A DNA stretch of 62,426 bases from Pedobacter puniceum (GCF_009674685.1 NZ_WKJI01000004.1:1-62426), one strand, 5' to 3'. Positions 18,113 through 27,089 are shown, counted from the first letter of the stretch. Translations and numbers: made by a program. The notes: a model not told the origin generated them from the letters alone.

Positions 18113-18130
18113 TAGCTTACCAACAGAAAA

Positions 18131-19645
18131 ATGAATCAAACATTAGCTCAAGATAGTGAAAAAGAAAAAGCTGGAAATCAGCTTTTTCCTATTTTCTTAA
18201 AGCTGCAAAACTTCAATACCTTATTGGTAGGTGGTGGTAATGTGGGTTTAGAAAAGCTTGAAGCTATGTTAAACAATAGTCCTGATGCAAATATTACCGT
18301 AGTTGCAGATAGGTATTTAGACGAAGTTTTTACCTTGTTAGAGAAACATCCGCAAGTAAAAACTATTCATCGTCAATTTCAAGTATCAGATTTAGAAGGC
18401 AAGGAGCTGGTGATATTAGCTACTGATAATTACGAGCTTCATCAACAAATACAGCAATTATGTAAGGTAAACGGCATATTGGTTAATGTTGCTGATACTC
18501 CGCATCTATGTGATTTTTATCTAGGCTCAATCGTAAAAAAAGGAAATCTTAAAATTGCTATTTCTACCAACGGTAAATCGCCAACGGTAGCTAAAAGGCT
18601 AAAACAGGTTTTAAACGAAAGCTTGCCAGATGAGTTAGATCAAACTCTAGATAACATCAACAAAATAAGAAATACCTTAACAGGAGATTTCGCTTATAAA
18701 GTTAAAAAGCTAAATGAAGTTACCGCTAGTTTGGTTGATGAACAGCCTAAACAGAAAATTTCTCCTAAAGCTTTAGGTTGGATTATCTGGATAACTGTTC
18801 TGGCCTTTGCAGGGATCACATTTTTTGCCCTTTGGAATCAAGACCCGGCTTTTAAGAATTACTTGCTTACCGTTAATCCATACTTTTATTATTTTTTAAT
18901 AGCTGGTTTTATTTTCGCTATGGTTGATGGCGCTATTGGAATGTCATACGGCGTAACATCAACAACTTTTTCGCTGTCTATGGGTATTCCTCCAGCATCA
19001 GCTAGTACGGCGGTGCACATCTCAGAAATATTAAGCAATGGTATAGCTGGTTGGATGCATTTTAAAATGGGCAATGTTAATAAGAAGCTTTTTAAAATGT
19101 TGGTTATCCCTGGAATTATTGGTGCTGTTACAGGCGCATACTTATTATCATCATTAGAACATTATAGTCATTATACAAAGCCTTTAATCTCTATTTATAC
19201 TTTTGTTTTAGGGGTAATTATCATCAGAAAAGCTATTATAGCCAACAGAAGAAAGAACGAGCCTGCAAAGAAAAAAATTACAAAAGTAGCTCCTCTAGGT
19301 TTTACAGGTGGTTTTGTAGATGCTGTTGGCGGCGGTGGTTGGGGTACCATTGTTTTATCAACCCTTATTGCTGGCGGCAGACATGCCCGTTATTCTTTAG
19401 GCTCAGTAAAACTGAGTAGATTTTTTGTGGCTTTAATGAGCTCCTTAACCTTTGTTACCATGTTGAATGATTTGCATTGGTACGCCGTAAGCGGTTTAGT
19501 TTTAGGAAGCGCCATAGCATCGCCCATAGCCGCTAAAGTATCAAATAAAATATCAGCTAAAACTATCATGTTTGCAGTAGGTATTATTGTGATTTTAGCC
19601 AGTAGCAAAAATATCATAGGTTTTATCATGAAATTTTTAGCATAG
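18131..19645 (+). CDS. Fusion of precorrin-2 dehydrogenase (Met8-like) and TSUP-family permease
   Basis: 504 residues. Residues ~10-190 match siroheme synthase N-terminal/Met8 domains: the Rossmann glycine motif LLVGGGNVGLEK, VILATDNYELHQQIQ, VNVADTPHLCDFYLGS and AISTNGKSPTVAKRLKQ. This part oxidises precorrin-2 to sirohydrochlorin and may chelate iron. A transmembrane helix follows (~212-235), then a TauE/SafE permease (~245-504, with DGAIGMSYGV and GFVDAVGGGGWG repeats), usually an exporter or importer of sulfite, sulfonates or related anions. The fusion ties siroheme supply for sulfite reductase to sulfur-anion transport. It starts 18 bases after sulfite reductase. The transported ion and direction are unknown. 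Confidence 0.9.
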   Translation: MNQTLAQDSEKEKAGNQLFPIFLKLQNFNTLLVGGGNVGLEKLEAMLNNSPDANITVVADRYLDEVFTLLEKHPQVKTIHRQFQVSDLEGKELVILATDNYELHQQIQQLCKVNGILVNVADTPHLCDFYLGSIVKKGNLKIAISTNGKSPTVAKRLKQVLNESLPDELDQTLDNINKIRNTLTGDFAYKVKKLNEVTASLVDEQPKQKISPKALGWIIWITVLAFAGITFFALWNQDPAFKNYLLTVNPYFYYFLIAGFIFAMVDGAIGMSYGVTSTTFSLSMGIPPASASTAVHISEILSNGIAGWMHFKMGNVNKKLFKMLVIPGIIGAVTGAYLLSSLEHYSHYTKPLISIYTFVLGVIIIRKAIIANRRKNEPAKKKITKVAPLGFTGGFVDAVGGGGWGTIVLSTLIAGGRHARYSLGSVKLSRFFVALMSSLTFVTMLNDLHWYAVSGLVLGSAIASPIAAKVSNKISAKTIMFAVGIIVILASSKNIIGFIMKFLA

Positions 19646-19668
19646 GGTTTTATAAAGTTTAAGAATTG

Positions 19669-19676
19669 TATTTTTG
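19669..19676 (+). promoter_or_regulatory. Putative cysH -7 element, decides the start
   Basis: TATTTTTG fits TAnnTTTG and lies 14 bases before ATG 19690. It overlaps the first codons of a longer in-frame reading that begins with TTG at 19666, so the shorter start is preferred. Confidence 0.4.
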
Positions 19677-19689
19677 CCGAAATTTTAAA

Positions 19690-20400
19690 ATGAATAAAGC
19701 AGAAGAAATAAAAGAAATTATAAAAGGTCTTAGTCCTGAAGAGGTTTTAGCAGTTTTAGCAAAAAGCTACGAGGGAGAGATTGTTTTTTCAACAAGTTTT
19801 GGTTGGGAAGACCAAGTAATTTCACACATAATTTTTACTAAAGACCTACCCGTAAAGGTATTTACTTTAGAAACAGGTAGATTGTTTCCAGAAACTTATT
19901 ATGTATGGAATAGAACTTTAGAAACCTATCAGAAGCCTATTCATACCTATTTTCCTGATGCTACTTTGTTACAAGAGTTTGTATCAGCCAAAGGTCCAAA
20001 TAGTTTCTACGAATCGGTAGAAAACAGAAAAAGCTGCTGCGGTATAAGAAAAGTAGAACCTTTAAATAGAGCTTTAAAAGACCAGAAAATTTGGATTACA
20101 GGTATCAGAGCAGATCAATCTGCCAACCGTGAAGATATGGATTGGGTAGAGTGGGATGAAGCACATCAATTGGTAAAAGTACATCCAATTTTTCATTGGA
20201 CTTTAGATGATGTTAAAAAGTATGTTGCTACAAACAACATCCCATATAACCCTTTACATGACAAAGGTTTCCCTAGCATAGGTTGTGCCCCATGTACCAG
20301 AGCTGTAAGAGAAGGAGAAGATTTTAGAGCAGGAAGATGGTGGTGGGAAGACCAAAGCAAAAAAGAATGCGGGTTGCATGATTTAGAAGCGAAAAGCTAA
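19690..20400 (+). CDS. cysH: Assimilatory adenylyl-sulfate (APS) reductase, CysH family
   Basis: 236 residues from ATG 19690. An upstream in-frame TTG at 19666 would add 8 residues (MYFCRNFK) but lies in a promoter-like box. The PAPS-reductase fold shows FSTSFGWEDQVISH, SCCGIRKVEPL and GIRADQSANRE. Four cluster cysteines are present (Cys116-Cys117 and Cys199-x2-Cys202) plus the catalytic C-terminal Cys227 in ECGLH. The CC...CxxC set marks a 4Fe-4S APS reductase rather than a cluster-free PAPS reductase, consistent with no cysC in the cluster. It makes sulfite for the upstream reductase from the APS made by CysDN. Confidence 0.93.
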   Translation: MNKAEEIKEIIKGLSPEEVLAVLAKSYEGEIVFSTSFGWEDQVISHIIFTKDLPVKVFTLETGRLFPETYYVWNRTLETYQKPIHTYFPDATLLQEFVSAKGPNSFYESVENRKSCCGIRKVEPLNRALKDQKIWITGIRADQSANREDMDWVEWDEAHQLVKVHPIFHWTLDDVKKYVATNNIPYNPLHDKGFPSIGCAPCTRAVREGEDFRAGRWWWEDQSKKECGLHDLEAKS

Positions 20401-20478
20401 AGGGGAAAAGCCCAAAGTAAAAAATATAAAATTTATAAGAAGCTTTTAGCCTTAGGCTTTCAGCTTTCAGCATTAAAA
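20401..20478. repeat. Low-complexity AGCTTT-word intergenic spacer
   Basis: The 79-base gap between cysH and cysD contains reiterated words (AAGCTTTTAGCC, AGGCTTTCAGC, TTTCAGC), a pattern like the other word clusters in this window. No promoter box is seen; it separates two genes of the same pathway. Confidence 0.5.
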
Positions 20479-20479
20479 T

Positions 20480-21370
20480 ATGGATTATTTAGATCAGTTA
20501 GAGGCAGAAGCAATTGCAATTTTAAGAGAAGTTGCAGGGCAATTTGAGAAGCCTGCACTTTTATTCTCGGGAGGTAAAGATTCTATTACCCTTGTGAAAT
20601 TAGCAGAAAAGGCATTTCGTCCAGGAAAATTTCCTTTTCCTTTGGTACATATTGATACAGGCCATAATTTTCCTGAGACTATTGAATTTAGAGATAAGTT
20701 AGTAGAAAAGCTTGGAGAAAAACTTATTGTAGGTTACGTTCAAGATTCTATAGACCAAGGCAAAGTAATAGAGCAAACAGGTAAAAACGCTAGTAGAAAT
20801 GCTTTACAAACGGTTACACTTCTAGATACCATTTTAGAAGGTAAGTTTGATGCTTGTATTGGTGGGGCTAGAAGAGACGAAGAAAAAGCAAGAGCTAAAG
20901 AGAGAATTTTTTCTGTTCGTGATGAGTTTGGCCAATGGGATCCAAAACGCCAACGTCCAGAGCTTTGGAATATCTACAACGGAAAAATCCATAAAGGAGA
21001 AAATGTTAGGGTATTTCCAATTAGTAACTGGACAGAACTTGACGTTTGGAATTATATTAAGCGTGAGAATATAGAATTACCTTCTGTTTATTTTGCTCAT
21101 GAACGTGACGTGATTATGCGTAATGGGCAATGGATGGCAGCTTCAGAATATCTAAATATGGATGAAGAAGATATCATCACTAGAAAAAAAGTAAGATTTA
21201 GAACCGTTGGTGATATGACTTGTACCGCAGCTGTAGAGTCTGATAAAGACCAAATAGATGATATTATTTTAGAGATTTCGCAATCTAAAATAAGTGAGCG
21301 TGGTGCTAGAATGGATGATAAAGTTTCAGAAGCGGCTATGGAAGACCGTAAAAAAGGAGGATATTTCTAA
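20480..21370 (+). CDS. cysD: Sulfate adenylyltransferase subunit 2 (CysD)
   Basis: Catalytic subunit of heterodimeric ATP sulfurylase, making APS from sulfate and ATP. 296 residues, usual length. It has the PP-loop LLFSGGKDSITLVKLAEKAF, the block IDTGHNFPETIEFRD, GGARRDEEKARAKER and the C-terminal RKKGGYF end. The stop codon overlaps the cysN start (TAATG), so the pair is translationally coupled, as expected for a complex. Confidence 0.97.
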   Translation: MDYLDQLEAEAIAILREVAGQFEKPALLFSGGKDSITLVKLAEKAFRPGKFPFPLVHIDTGHNFPETIEFRDKLVEKLGEKLIVGYVQDSIDQGKVIEQTGKNASRNALQTVTLLDTILEGKFDACIGGARRDEEKARAKERIFSVRDEFGQWDPKRQRPELWNIYNGKIHKGENVRVFPISNWTELDVWNYIKRENIELPSVYFAHERDVIMRNGQWMAASEYLNMDEEDIITRKKVRFRTVGDMTCTAAVESDKDQIDDIILEISQSKISERGARMDDKVSEAAMEDRKKGGYF

Positions 21371-22617
21371 TGGATATTTTAAAGTTTTTAACAGCAGGAA
21401 GTGTTGATGATGGTAAAAGTACCTTAATTGGTAGAATGCTGTACGATACAGAATCTATTTTACAAGATCAATTAGAAGCTATCCAAAACTCTAGTCGTAA
21501 AAACGATGATGGTTCTATAGATTTAGCCATTTTAACCGATGGTTTAAAAGCAGAACGTGAACAAGGTATTACAATTGATGTTGCTTATAAATATTTCCAA
21601 ACAGAGAAACGTAAGTTCATCATTGCTGATACACCTGGTCATATCCAGTACACCAGAAATATGGTTACAGGTGCTTCTAATGCAGATTTAGCTATTATCT
21701 TGATAGATGCCCGTAAGGGTGTTATAGAACAAACCATTCGTCATTCTTATTTAGTTTCGCTACTTGCTTTAGAGCATGTGGTAGTTTGCGTAAATAAAAT
21801 GGATATGGTTGATTATAGCGAAGAAGTTTTCGAGAAAATACATGCAGATTACCATTCTTTAGCTATCAAGCTAAATTTACATGAGGTTACTTTTATTCCT
21901 GTAAGTGCGTTAAAAGGAGATAACATCGTAAATAACTCTTTAAACATGCCTTGGTATAAAGGTAAAAGCTTGTTAGACCATTTAGAAACGGTACCTGTTA
22001 GAGAAATGGATGCGCTTTTGCCAGCCCGCTTCCCTGTACAATGGGTAATTAGGCCACAAACAGAAGAGCTTCATGATTATAGAGGTTATGCTGGCCGTGT
22101 GGCAAGTGGTGCCTTTAAAGTAGGAGATACGATAAAAGTATTACCTTCTGGAATGAAATCAAAAATTGCTAAAATAGAAACTTTTGATGGCGAGCATGCT
22201 ATTGCAGAGGAAGGAAAATCTATCACTATGCATTTAGAAGATGAGATAGATATCAGTAGAGGAGATATGATTTCTGAGGCCGAAAGACAGCCTATCGTTT
22301 CTAATTTAATTGAGGCTGATATCTGCTGGATGGATACTCGTGAATTAGATACATCAGCTACATATTTTATTCAGCATAATAGTAAACTTACGCGATGCAA
22401 AATTCAAGAGATACTATATAAAGTAAATATCAATACACTAGAAAAAGTAAATGCAGATGCTTTTGGATTGAATGACATTGGTAGGGTAGAAATTAAAACA
22501 GCTGATGAACTAGCTTTTGATCCTTATGAAACAAATAAAAGAAACGGTGGTGCCATTATTATTGATAGCAGAACCAATGTAACTGTTGGTGCTTTAATGC
22601 TAAGAGCCGCACTTTAA
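21370..22617 (+). CDS. cysN: Sulfate adenylyltransferase subunit 1, GTPase (CysN)
   Basis: GTPase subunit that drives APS formation by CysD. 415 residues. The G-motifs are G1 GSVDDGKST (10-18), G3 DTPGH and G4 NKMD, with the EF-Tu-like domain II at ~225-300. It ends with a typical CysN C-terminus (GAIIIDSRTNVTVGALM). No APS kinase domain is fused, which matches the direct APS reductase upstream. It is the last gene of the sulfur run and is followed by a terminator. Confidence 0.97.
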   Translation: MDILKFLTAGSVDDGKSTLIGRMLYDTESILQDQLEAIQNSSRKNDDGSIDLAILTDGLKAEREQGITIDVAYKYFQTEKRKFIIADTPGHIQYTRNMVTGASNADLAIILIDARKGVIEQTIRHSYLVSLLALEHVVVCVNKMDMVDYSEEVFEKIHADYHSLAIKLNLHEVTFIPVSALKGDNIVNNSLNMPWYKGKSLLDHLETVPVREMDALLPARFPVQWVIRPQTEELHDYRGYAGRVASGAFKVGDTIKVLPSGMKSKIAKIETFDGEHAIAEEGKSITMHLEDEIDISRGDMISEAERQPIVSNLIEADICWMDTRELDTSATYFIQHNSKLTRCKIQEILYKVNINTLEKVNADAFGLNDIGRVEIKTADELAFDPYETNKRNGGAIIIDSRTNVTVGALMLRAAL

Positions 22618-22635
22618 GATATAATTTATGATGGT

Positions 22636-22667
22636 AAAAGCTGTTGCAGAAATGTAGCAGCTTTTTT
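22636..22667. terminator. Terminator between cysN and the convergent transporter gene
   Basis: The 13-base arms at 22636-22648 and 22653-22665 (AAAAGCTGTTGCA with G-U pairs) close a GAAA loop with T7 after it. It ends the sulfur operon and, with its A-tract, may serve the minus-strand gene too. Confidence 0.8.
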
Positions 22668-22670
22668 TAT

Positions 22671-23609
22671 TTAATGGCTTTTAGCCGATGAGATTTTGGT
22701 ATAATATAACATACCTACGGTTATCAATATCATTCCTATAATACTTAATGCTGATGGAGCTTTGCCATTTAAGAATAAAAGTTCTAGCATTAAGGTAATA
22801 CCAATCTCGGCAGATTGTGTTGCTTCTACCGCACCCAAAATAGAAGTATTGCTACCGGCCATTTCTGTAGCTTTAAAAAATAAAATAGTAGCAATTACAC
22901 CAGACGATAAAGCAATTACACCAGATTGTACAACCTCTGCTGATGATGGTGCACCACTCCTAAAATAAGCTATAGCGGCAACTATTATCCATAAGGGCAT
23001 AGATCCTAAAGTCATCCCGGCAACACGTTGTATAGCATTTAATTTAATATGCTCTTCTTCTTGAAATAGTAAAATCATCCTATTACCTAAAGGAAACATA
23101 AAGGCAGAAAATATTACCAATAAAGCTCCAATTATGATATGAAGCAAGGAAGATGATTTAACTTCTCCAATCTGAGAAATAATTACACCTAATAAGATGA
23201 TACAGGTAGCAATAAAGGCCTTTTTAGGGATGATTTTTCGCTCGTCTTTGTAGATAAAAGGCGAAAGAAGTAAACCTGCAATAATAGTAGTTTGAAAAGT
23301 ACCTGCAACCAACCATGCTGGGCTAAAAGATGCCGCAGCGGTTAAGGCTATATAAAAAAGTCCGAAACCTACACTACCCCATAATAACCAAGGTAAGGGA
23401 TTATTAAAAACTGCTTTAAATAAGATTTTACCTCCTTTACTTAATAAAGCTACCATCAAAATAATGGGTAAGGTAATGATGTATCTTAAACATGCCGACC
23501 ATAAAAAATCTCCTCCGGCACTAGCCATACTTTTATTTAAAATATAAGTGGCACTAAAAAATAGTGCAGATAGTAAACCAAATAGAATTGCTTTTAAAGG
23601 ATTAGACAT
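22671..23609 (-). CDS. EmrE-like/DMT-superfamily efflux transporter
   Basis: 312 residues and about ten hydrophobic helices with an internal repeat of the drug/metabolite-transporter type. It starts MSNPLKAILFGLLSALFFSATYILNKSM. The overall pattern resembles the family annotated 'multidrug resistance efflux transporter', distinct from the classical EamA repeat. The substrate cannot be read from sequence. It is convergent with cysN and divergent from the LysE-type gene. Confidence 0.82.
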   Translation of the reverse strand: MSNPLKAILFGLLSALFFSATYILNKSMASAGGDFLWSACLRYIITLPIILMVALLSKGGKILFKAVFNNPLPWLLWGSVGFGLFYIALTAAASFSPAWLVAGTFQTTIIAGLLLSPFIYKDERKIIPKKAFIATCIILLGVIISQIGEVKSSSLLHIIIGALLVIFSAFMFPLGNRMILLFQEEEHIKLNAIQRVAGMTLGSMPLWIIVAAIAYFRSGAPSSAEVVQSGVIALSSGVIATILFFKATEMAGSNTSILGAVEATQSAEIGITLMLELLFLNGKAPSALSIIGMILITVGMLYYTKISSAKSH

Positions 23610-23690
23610 GTGATAATTTTTTGCAAAAGTATTATTTTAACTCAAAGAAAAAACGTCTCCTTTGTTAGAGTTAATATGAAATAAGCCATA

Positions 23691-23698
23691 TATATTTG
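23691..23698 (+). promoter_or_regulatory. Putative -7 element of the LysE-type gene
   Basis: TATATTTG matches the TAnnTTTG consensus. It ends 5 bases before the ATG, implying leaderless translation. A TTTG at 23661-23664 is a possible, rather distant -33 element. Confidence 0.45.
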
Positions 23699-23703
23699 CA
23701 GCC

Positions 23704-24318
23704 ATGTTTTTACTCACCTTTATAGTTGCTGTAGTTGTAAATTTTGTAGGTTATTTGCCTTTCGGCAATATTAACCTTACGGCTGTTCAAATGTCTGTGA
23801 ATAAAGGCATGAAACAAGCATTGGTATTTATACTCACCTTCTCTATTTTTGAGGCCTGTTTTACTTATGTATTGATGCGCTTTGCAGAGTGGTTTGCTAC
23901 TAAAAAAGATATGATGCATTGGTTAGATTGGGTATTAATAGCTGTTTTTATCATTTTAGGGGTAAACAGCTGGCGTACAGCAAAAAAAGAATTAAAACCT
24001 GATACTAATCACAGAAAAAGAGACAGCATCAAAACTGGTATCATTTTAGGGATATTTAATCCTATGCAAATACCTTTTTGGATGATTGGTGGGACTTATC
24101 TTATTTCTCATGAATGGATTACTACAGAAGGGTTTGGACTAGAAATTTTTGCAGTAGGTGCGGCAATAGGGGCTTTTTCTGCCTTGTATTTATTTGCCAG
24201 ATTTGCCCAATACATTCAAAATAAGTTTGCTTTAAGCCATCAAATCATCAATAAAAGCGTAGCTTGTATATTTTTTGCTCTAGCCATTATTCACGTTGTG
24301 AAGCTTAGTTTTTTTTAA
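23704..24318 (+). CDS. LysE/RhtB-family translocator
   Basis: 204 residues with about six transmembrane helices. The N-terminal block FVGYLPFGNINLTAVQMSVNKGMKQAL matches LysE-family exporters (PGP-like turn, then a glycine-rich amphipathic start), and GIFNPMQIPFWMIGG fits the second-half NP motif. The family exports amino acids or small organic compounds; the substrate is unknown. It is monocistronic by context. Confidence 0.85.
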   Translation: MFLLTFIVAVVVNFVGYLPFGNINLTAVQMSVNKGMKQALVFILTFSIFEACFTYVLMRFAEWFATKKDMMHWLDWVLIAVFIILGVNSWRTAKKELKPDTNHRKRDSIKTGIILGIFNPMQIPFWMIGGTYLISHEWITTEGFGLEIFAVGAAIGAFSALYLFARFAQYIQNKFALSHQIINKSVACIFFALAIIHVVKLSFF

Positions 24319-24398
24319 TAAATCTGATAGATAAAACAATTATTGTTTTTATATGTTTAAACACGTATATTAGATTGTAAATTAAAAATAAAAGGCAT

Positions 24399-24932
24399 AT
24401 GTCAAACATCGGAAAATGGGTTGTAGACCCTATGCACTCAGAAGTGCAATTTAAAGTGAAACATTTGGTAATTTCTACCGTAACAGGAACTTTTAAAGTA
24501 TTCGATGGTAGTTTAACAACAGAAAGCGAAGATTTTACGAATGCATCTATAGATTTTTCTTTGGATGTTACCAGCATAGACACTAACCAAACAGATAGAG
24601 ATAACCACTTAAAATCTGCTGATTTTTTTGATGCAGAGAAATTCCCGGTAATGAAATTTATCTCAACCGCTTTTACTAAAAGCGGAGATGATTATAAATT
24701 GGAAGGTCATTTAACTATTAAAGATGTAACTAAACCAGTTACGCTTGATGTTGAATTTGGTGGTACAGCAACAGATTTCTATAATCAAGAAAAAGCAGGT
24801 TTTGAGGTTACAGGTAAAATAAGTCGTACTGCATTTGGCTTAACTTGGAATGGCGTAACCGAGGCAGGTAAAATTGTTGTGGGCGATGAAATTAAATTGG
24901 CTATTAACGTACAATTTACAAAACAAGCATAA
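24399..24932 (+). CDS. YceI-family lipocalin-like protein
   Basis: 177 residues. The start WVVDPMHSEVQFKVKHLVIS and the DVTSIDTNQTDRDNHLKSADFFDAEKFP block are diagnostic of YceI, a beta-barrel that binds long isoprenoid-type lipids. There is no signal peptide (it begins MSNIGKW), so this member should be cytosolic, unlike E. coli YceI. A good terminator follows. Confidence 0.93.
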   Translation: MSNIGKWVVDPMHSEVQFKVKHLVISTVTGTFKVFDGSLTTESEDFTNASIDFSLDVTSIDTNQTDRDNHLKSADFFDAEKFPVMKFISTAFTKSGDDYKLEGHLTIKDVTKPVTLDVEFGGTATDFYNQEKAGFEVTGKISRTAFGLTWNGVTEAGKIVVGDEIKLAINVQFTKQA

Positions 24933-24965
24933 TTTAGAACACACACTAACACACTAATATATCTT

Positions 24966-24992
24966 AAAGCCCTTCAAATTTGGAGGGCTTTT
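24966..24992. terminator. Terminator between the YceI gene and the convergent membrane protein
   Basis: A 10-bp stem (AAAGCCCTTC at 24966-24975 with GGAGGGCTTT at 24982-24991) around AAATTT, with A and T flanks. It overlaps the end of the minus-strand gene. Confidence 0.8.
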
Positions 24993-26028
24993 ACTTTTTT
25001 AGGAATTCTAGATTCCAAATTTTTTCTGCTTTACGCCCAATCAACCAAAAAGAAATAGCTAAAATAAAGAAGAATAAAGCTTTATGCCAGCTATCCCAGA
25101 AATATTCAAAAAACCTGCTGTATAAGTTAATGATGAGAAAGGTAGCCCCAAACTCTCTAGCCATTTCATCTTTAAACTTAAAGCCAATAAATAGGGTAAT
25201 GATACAGATGGAAATAGAAAGTAAAGCCCAAGCAAAAAGCTGTATTTGGTTTACCTGATACCATTGGTCTATGGAAGCAAAATTTCCGAAAATTGATAAG
25301 AGCCAAAGTGCCGAAAATGAGTATAATAAACCAATAAAATAAGTGGTTTGAAAAAGAAATTGATGTTTTTTAATATTCTTTAATGTAAAAGATAAAGCAG
25401 TTAGTATAGCTCCAAAACAAACAAAACGTAAAGGGTAATTCATCCCTAAGAAATAAAAATTACTTCTTGATAGATAGCTGCTTTCTGTACCAAACCAAGC
25501 GCCTAGGGAGAATAGCGCAAAAGCCCATATCAACCTAGATTTAAAGAAATAGCCTAAAAATGCATAAACAGGTATCGCCATCAGGAAAATAGTAGAATAT
25601 CTATCAGTATTACCTTGAAAAGATTTTCCTAAGTAAGCTAAACCATTTGCAATAAGCATCACACCTATAAAAAGTAAGGCTTCATTTGTGAATTGCTGTT
25701 TAGGTAAGATTATTCTTCTTTTATTGCCCCTATGAAGTATCCAAGCGGCTATAGCAAAAGATAATAAACTGATGACATAATTTGGAGCATCGTAAATTTG
25801 ATAAATAAAATTTAGTATTTCATCATCAATAAGGAGGGAGCCTAAAGCAAATACACCACAAGCTAGTGCAATATAAATAGAGTATTGTGCTAATTTGCGC
25901 CAATCAAATGCTTTGGTTTCATAAGAAGATTTTAGCTTTTTGGCAGTTTCTTCTTCAATGATAGATTCTTGTTGCCAATAATCTATCATTTCATCTAAAA
26001 ACTCTGCTTTCTCGCGGTCTATATTCAT
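24991..26028 (-). CDS. DUF2157-type multi-pass membrane protein
   Basis: 345 residues from ATG 26028. A longer reading from 26067 would add 13 residues but overlaps a TATTTTG promoter-like box. A soluble N-terminal ~60 residues (EFLDEMIDYWQQESIIEEETAKKLKSSY) precede about ten transmembrane helices. The N-terminal helix pair followed by a polytopic domain is the DUF2157 pattern. Function is unknown for the family. It is convergent with the YceI gene and lies downstream of ribF on the same strand. Confidence 0.78.
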   Translation of the reverse strand: MNIDREKAEFLDEMIDYWQQESIIEEETAKKLKSSYETKAFDWRKLAQYSIYIALACGVFALGSLLIDDEILNFIYQIYDAPNYVISLLSFAIAAWILHRGNKRRIILPKQQFTNEALLFIGVMLIANGLAYLGKSFQGNTDRYSTIFLMAIPVYAFLGYFFKSRLIWAFALFSLGAWFGTESSYLSRSNFYFLGMNYPLRFVCFGAILTALSFTLKNIKKHQFLFQTTYFIGLLYSFSALWLLSIFGNFASIDQWYQVNQIQLFAWALLSISICIITLFIGFKFKDEMAREFGATFLIINLYSRFFEYFWDSWHKALFFFILAISFWLIGRKAEKIWNLEFLKK

Positions 26029-26078
26029 ATTTAACCCTTTAAAATAAGCTGGCAAAATATCAGCCAATAGCTATAAAT

Positions 26079-27080
26079 TTAAGATACAAATATTTTCTCT
26101 ACAGCAATTTTATCTTTAGCAAGTTGAGCGGTAAGTTGCTCTAGATTTTCGAATTTAATATCATGTCTAATAAAGTGAAGAAAATCTAATTGAATATGTT
26201 GATGGTAAATATCATCGGCAAAATCAAAAATATTTACTTCAATATTTTGGCTCATTCCGTTAATGGTTGGCCTGTGGCCAATATAAGCCATGCCTTTATA
26301 TATTTTTGATTTTTGATTTTTGATTTTTGATTGATTTGGTTGAAAAGGGTTATCAATCACTTGATTTTTATTTCTCAAATCCTGAATTTTAACCTCTACA
26401 GCATAAATCCCGTCAGACGGAATAAGCTTATAGTTTTCTTCAATAAATAAATTGGCAGTAGGGTAGCCAAGGGTACGCCCAATTTGGTCGCCTTTGATAA
26501 CTTTTCCGGTTAAAGAAAAAGGATGCCCCATAAAATCATGAGCTGTTTTTACATCACCAGCTAAAATAGCTTCTCTTATTTTGGTTGATGAAACTGTAAC
26601 ATCGTTAATATCTTGCTCGGGTATTTCTTCAACTTTATAATTAAAAGTAGTTGAAAAATGTTGGAGCTCTTTTAAGCTTCCGCTACGGTCTTTACCAAAC
26701 CTGTGGTCGTAACCAATAATGATGGTTTTGGTTCCAATTTTATCAACAAGAATGTCTTTGATATAGTTCTCAGGACTTAGGTTAGAGAAATCTCTGGTAA
26801 AGGGTGTTATAATTAGATGGTTTACACCTAAGCTACTTAGTAAAGCAGCTTTTTCTATCATGTTATTGATAAGTTTTAGCTGATGATCTTCAGGATGAAG
26901 AATCATTCTTGGATGCGGAAAAAAAGTGAGGATAACTGTTTCTCCGTTTGTTTTGGCAGCTTCTTCAACAAGTTTTCCTATTATTTTTTGATGACCTAGA
27001 TGTACACCATCAAAAGTACCTATGGTAACTACAGCGTTATCTAGCTTCTTAAACTCATTTATATGATTATAAATCTTCAT
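26079..27080 (-). CDS. ribF: Bifunctional riboflavin kinase/FMN adenylyltransferase
   Basis: Makes FMN and FAD from riboflavin. 333 residues. The FAD synthetase domain (~1-185) has TIGTFDGVHLGHQKI at 19-33 and GYDHRFGKDRSG. The flavokinase domain (~190-333) has GRTLGYPTANLF and HRPTING. It is about 20 residues longer than the usual ~310 because the kinase domain carries an insert (about residues 235-260) made in part from a low-complexity repeat (QSKIKNQKSKI). It is first of a minus-strand pair with truB immediately upstream (9 bases apart). Confidence 0.95.
   Translation of the reverse strand: MKIYNHINEFKKLDNAVVTIGTFDGVHLGHQKIIGKLVEEAAKTNGETVILTFFPHPRMILHPEDHQLKLINNMIEKAALLSSLGVNHLIITPFTRDFSNLSPENYIKDILVDKIGTKTIIIGYDHRFGKDRSGSLKELQHFSTTFNYKVEEIPEQDINDVTVSSTKIREAILAGDVKTAHDFMGHPFSLTGKVIKGDQIGRTLGYPTANLFIEENYKLIPSDGIYAVEVKIQDLRNKNQVIDNPFQPNQSKIKNQKSKIYKGMAYIGHRPTINGMSQNIEVNIFDFADDIYHQHIQLDFLHFIRHDIKFENLEQLTAQLAKDKIAVEKIFVS
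26302..26332. repeat. TTTTTGA tandem repeat inside ribF
   Basis: About four tandem copies of a 7-base unit (TTTTTGA on the plus strand, read as AAAAATC-type words in ribF). 7-base units encode a QSKIKNQKSKI peptide and stay in frame over the whole tract. Similar words occur at 46155-46180 and 14890-14930. Confidence 0.8.
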
Positions 27081-27089
27081 GATACTGAA

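Noticed and set aside
19666-19689. TTG start adding 8 residues to CysH
   Set aside because: The added residues are not part of the family N-terminus, and the DNA there contains a TAnnTTTG box.
26302-26332. CRISPR or microsatellite sequencing artefact
   Set aside because: Repeats are 7 bases with no spacers, so not CRISPR. The frame of ribF stays open through them, which argues against an assembly error.
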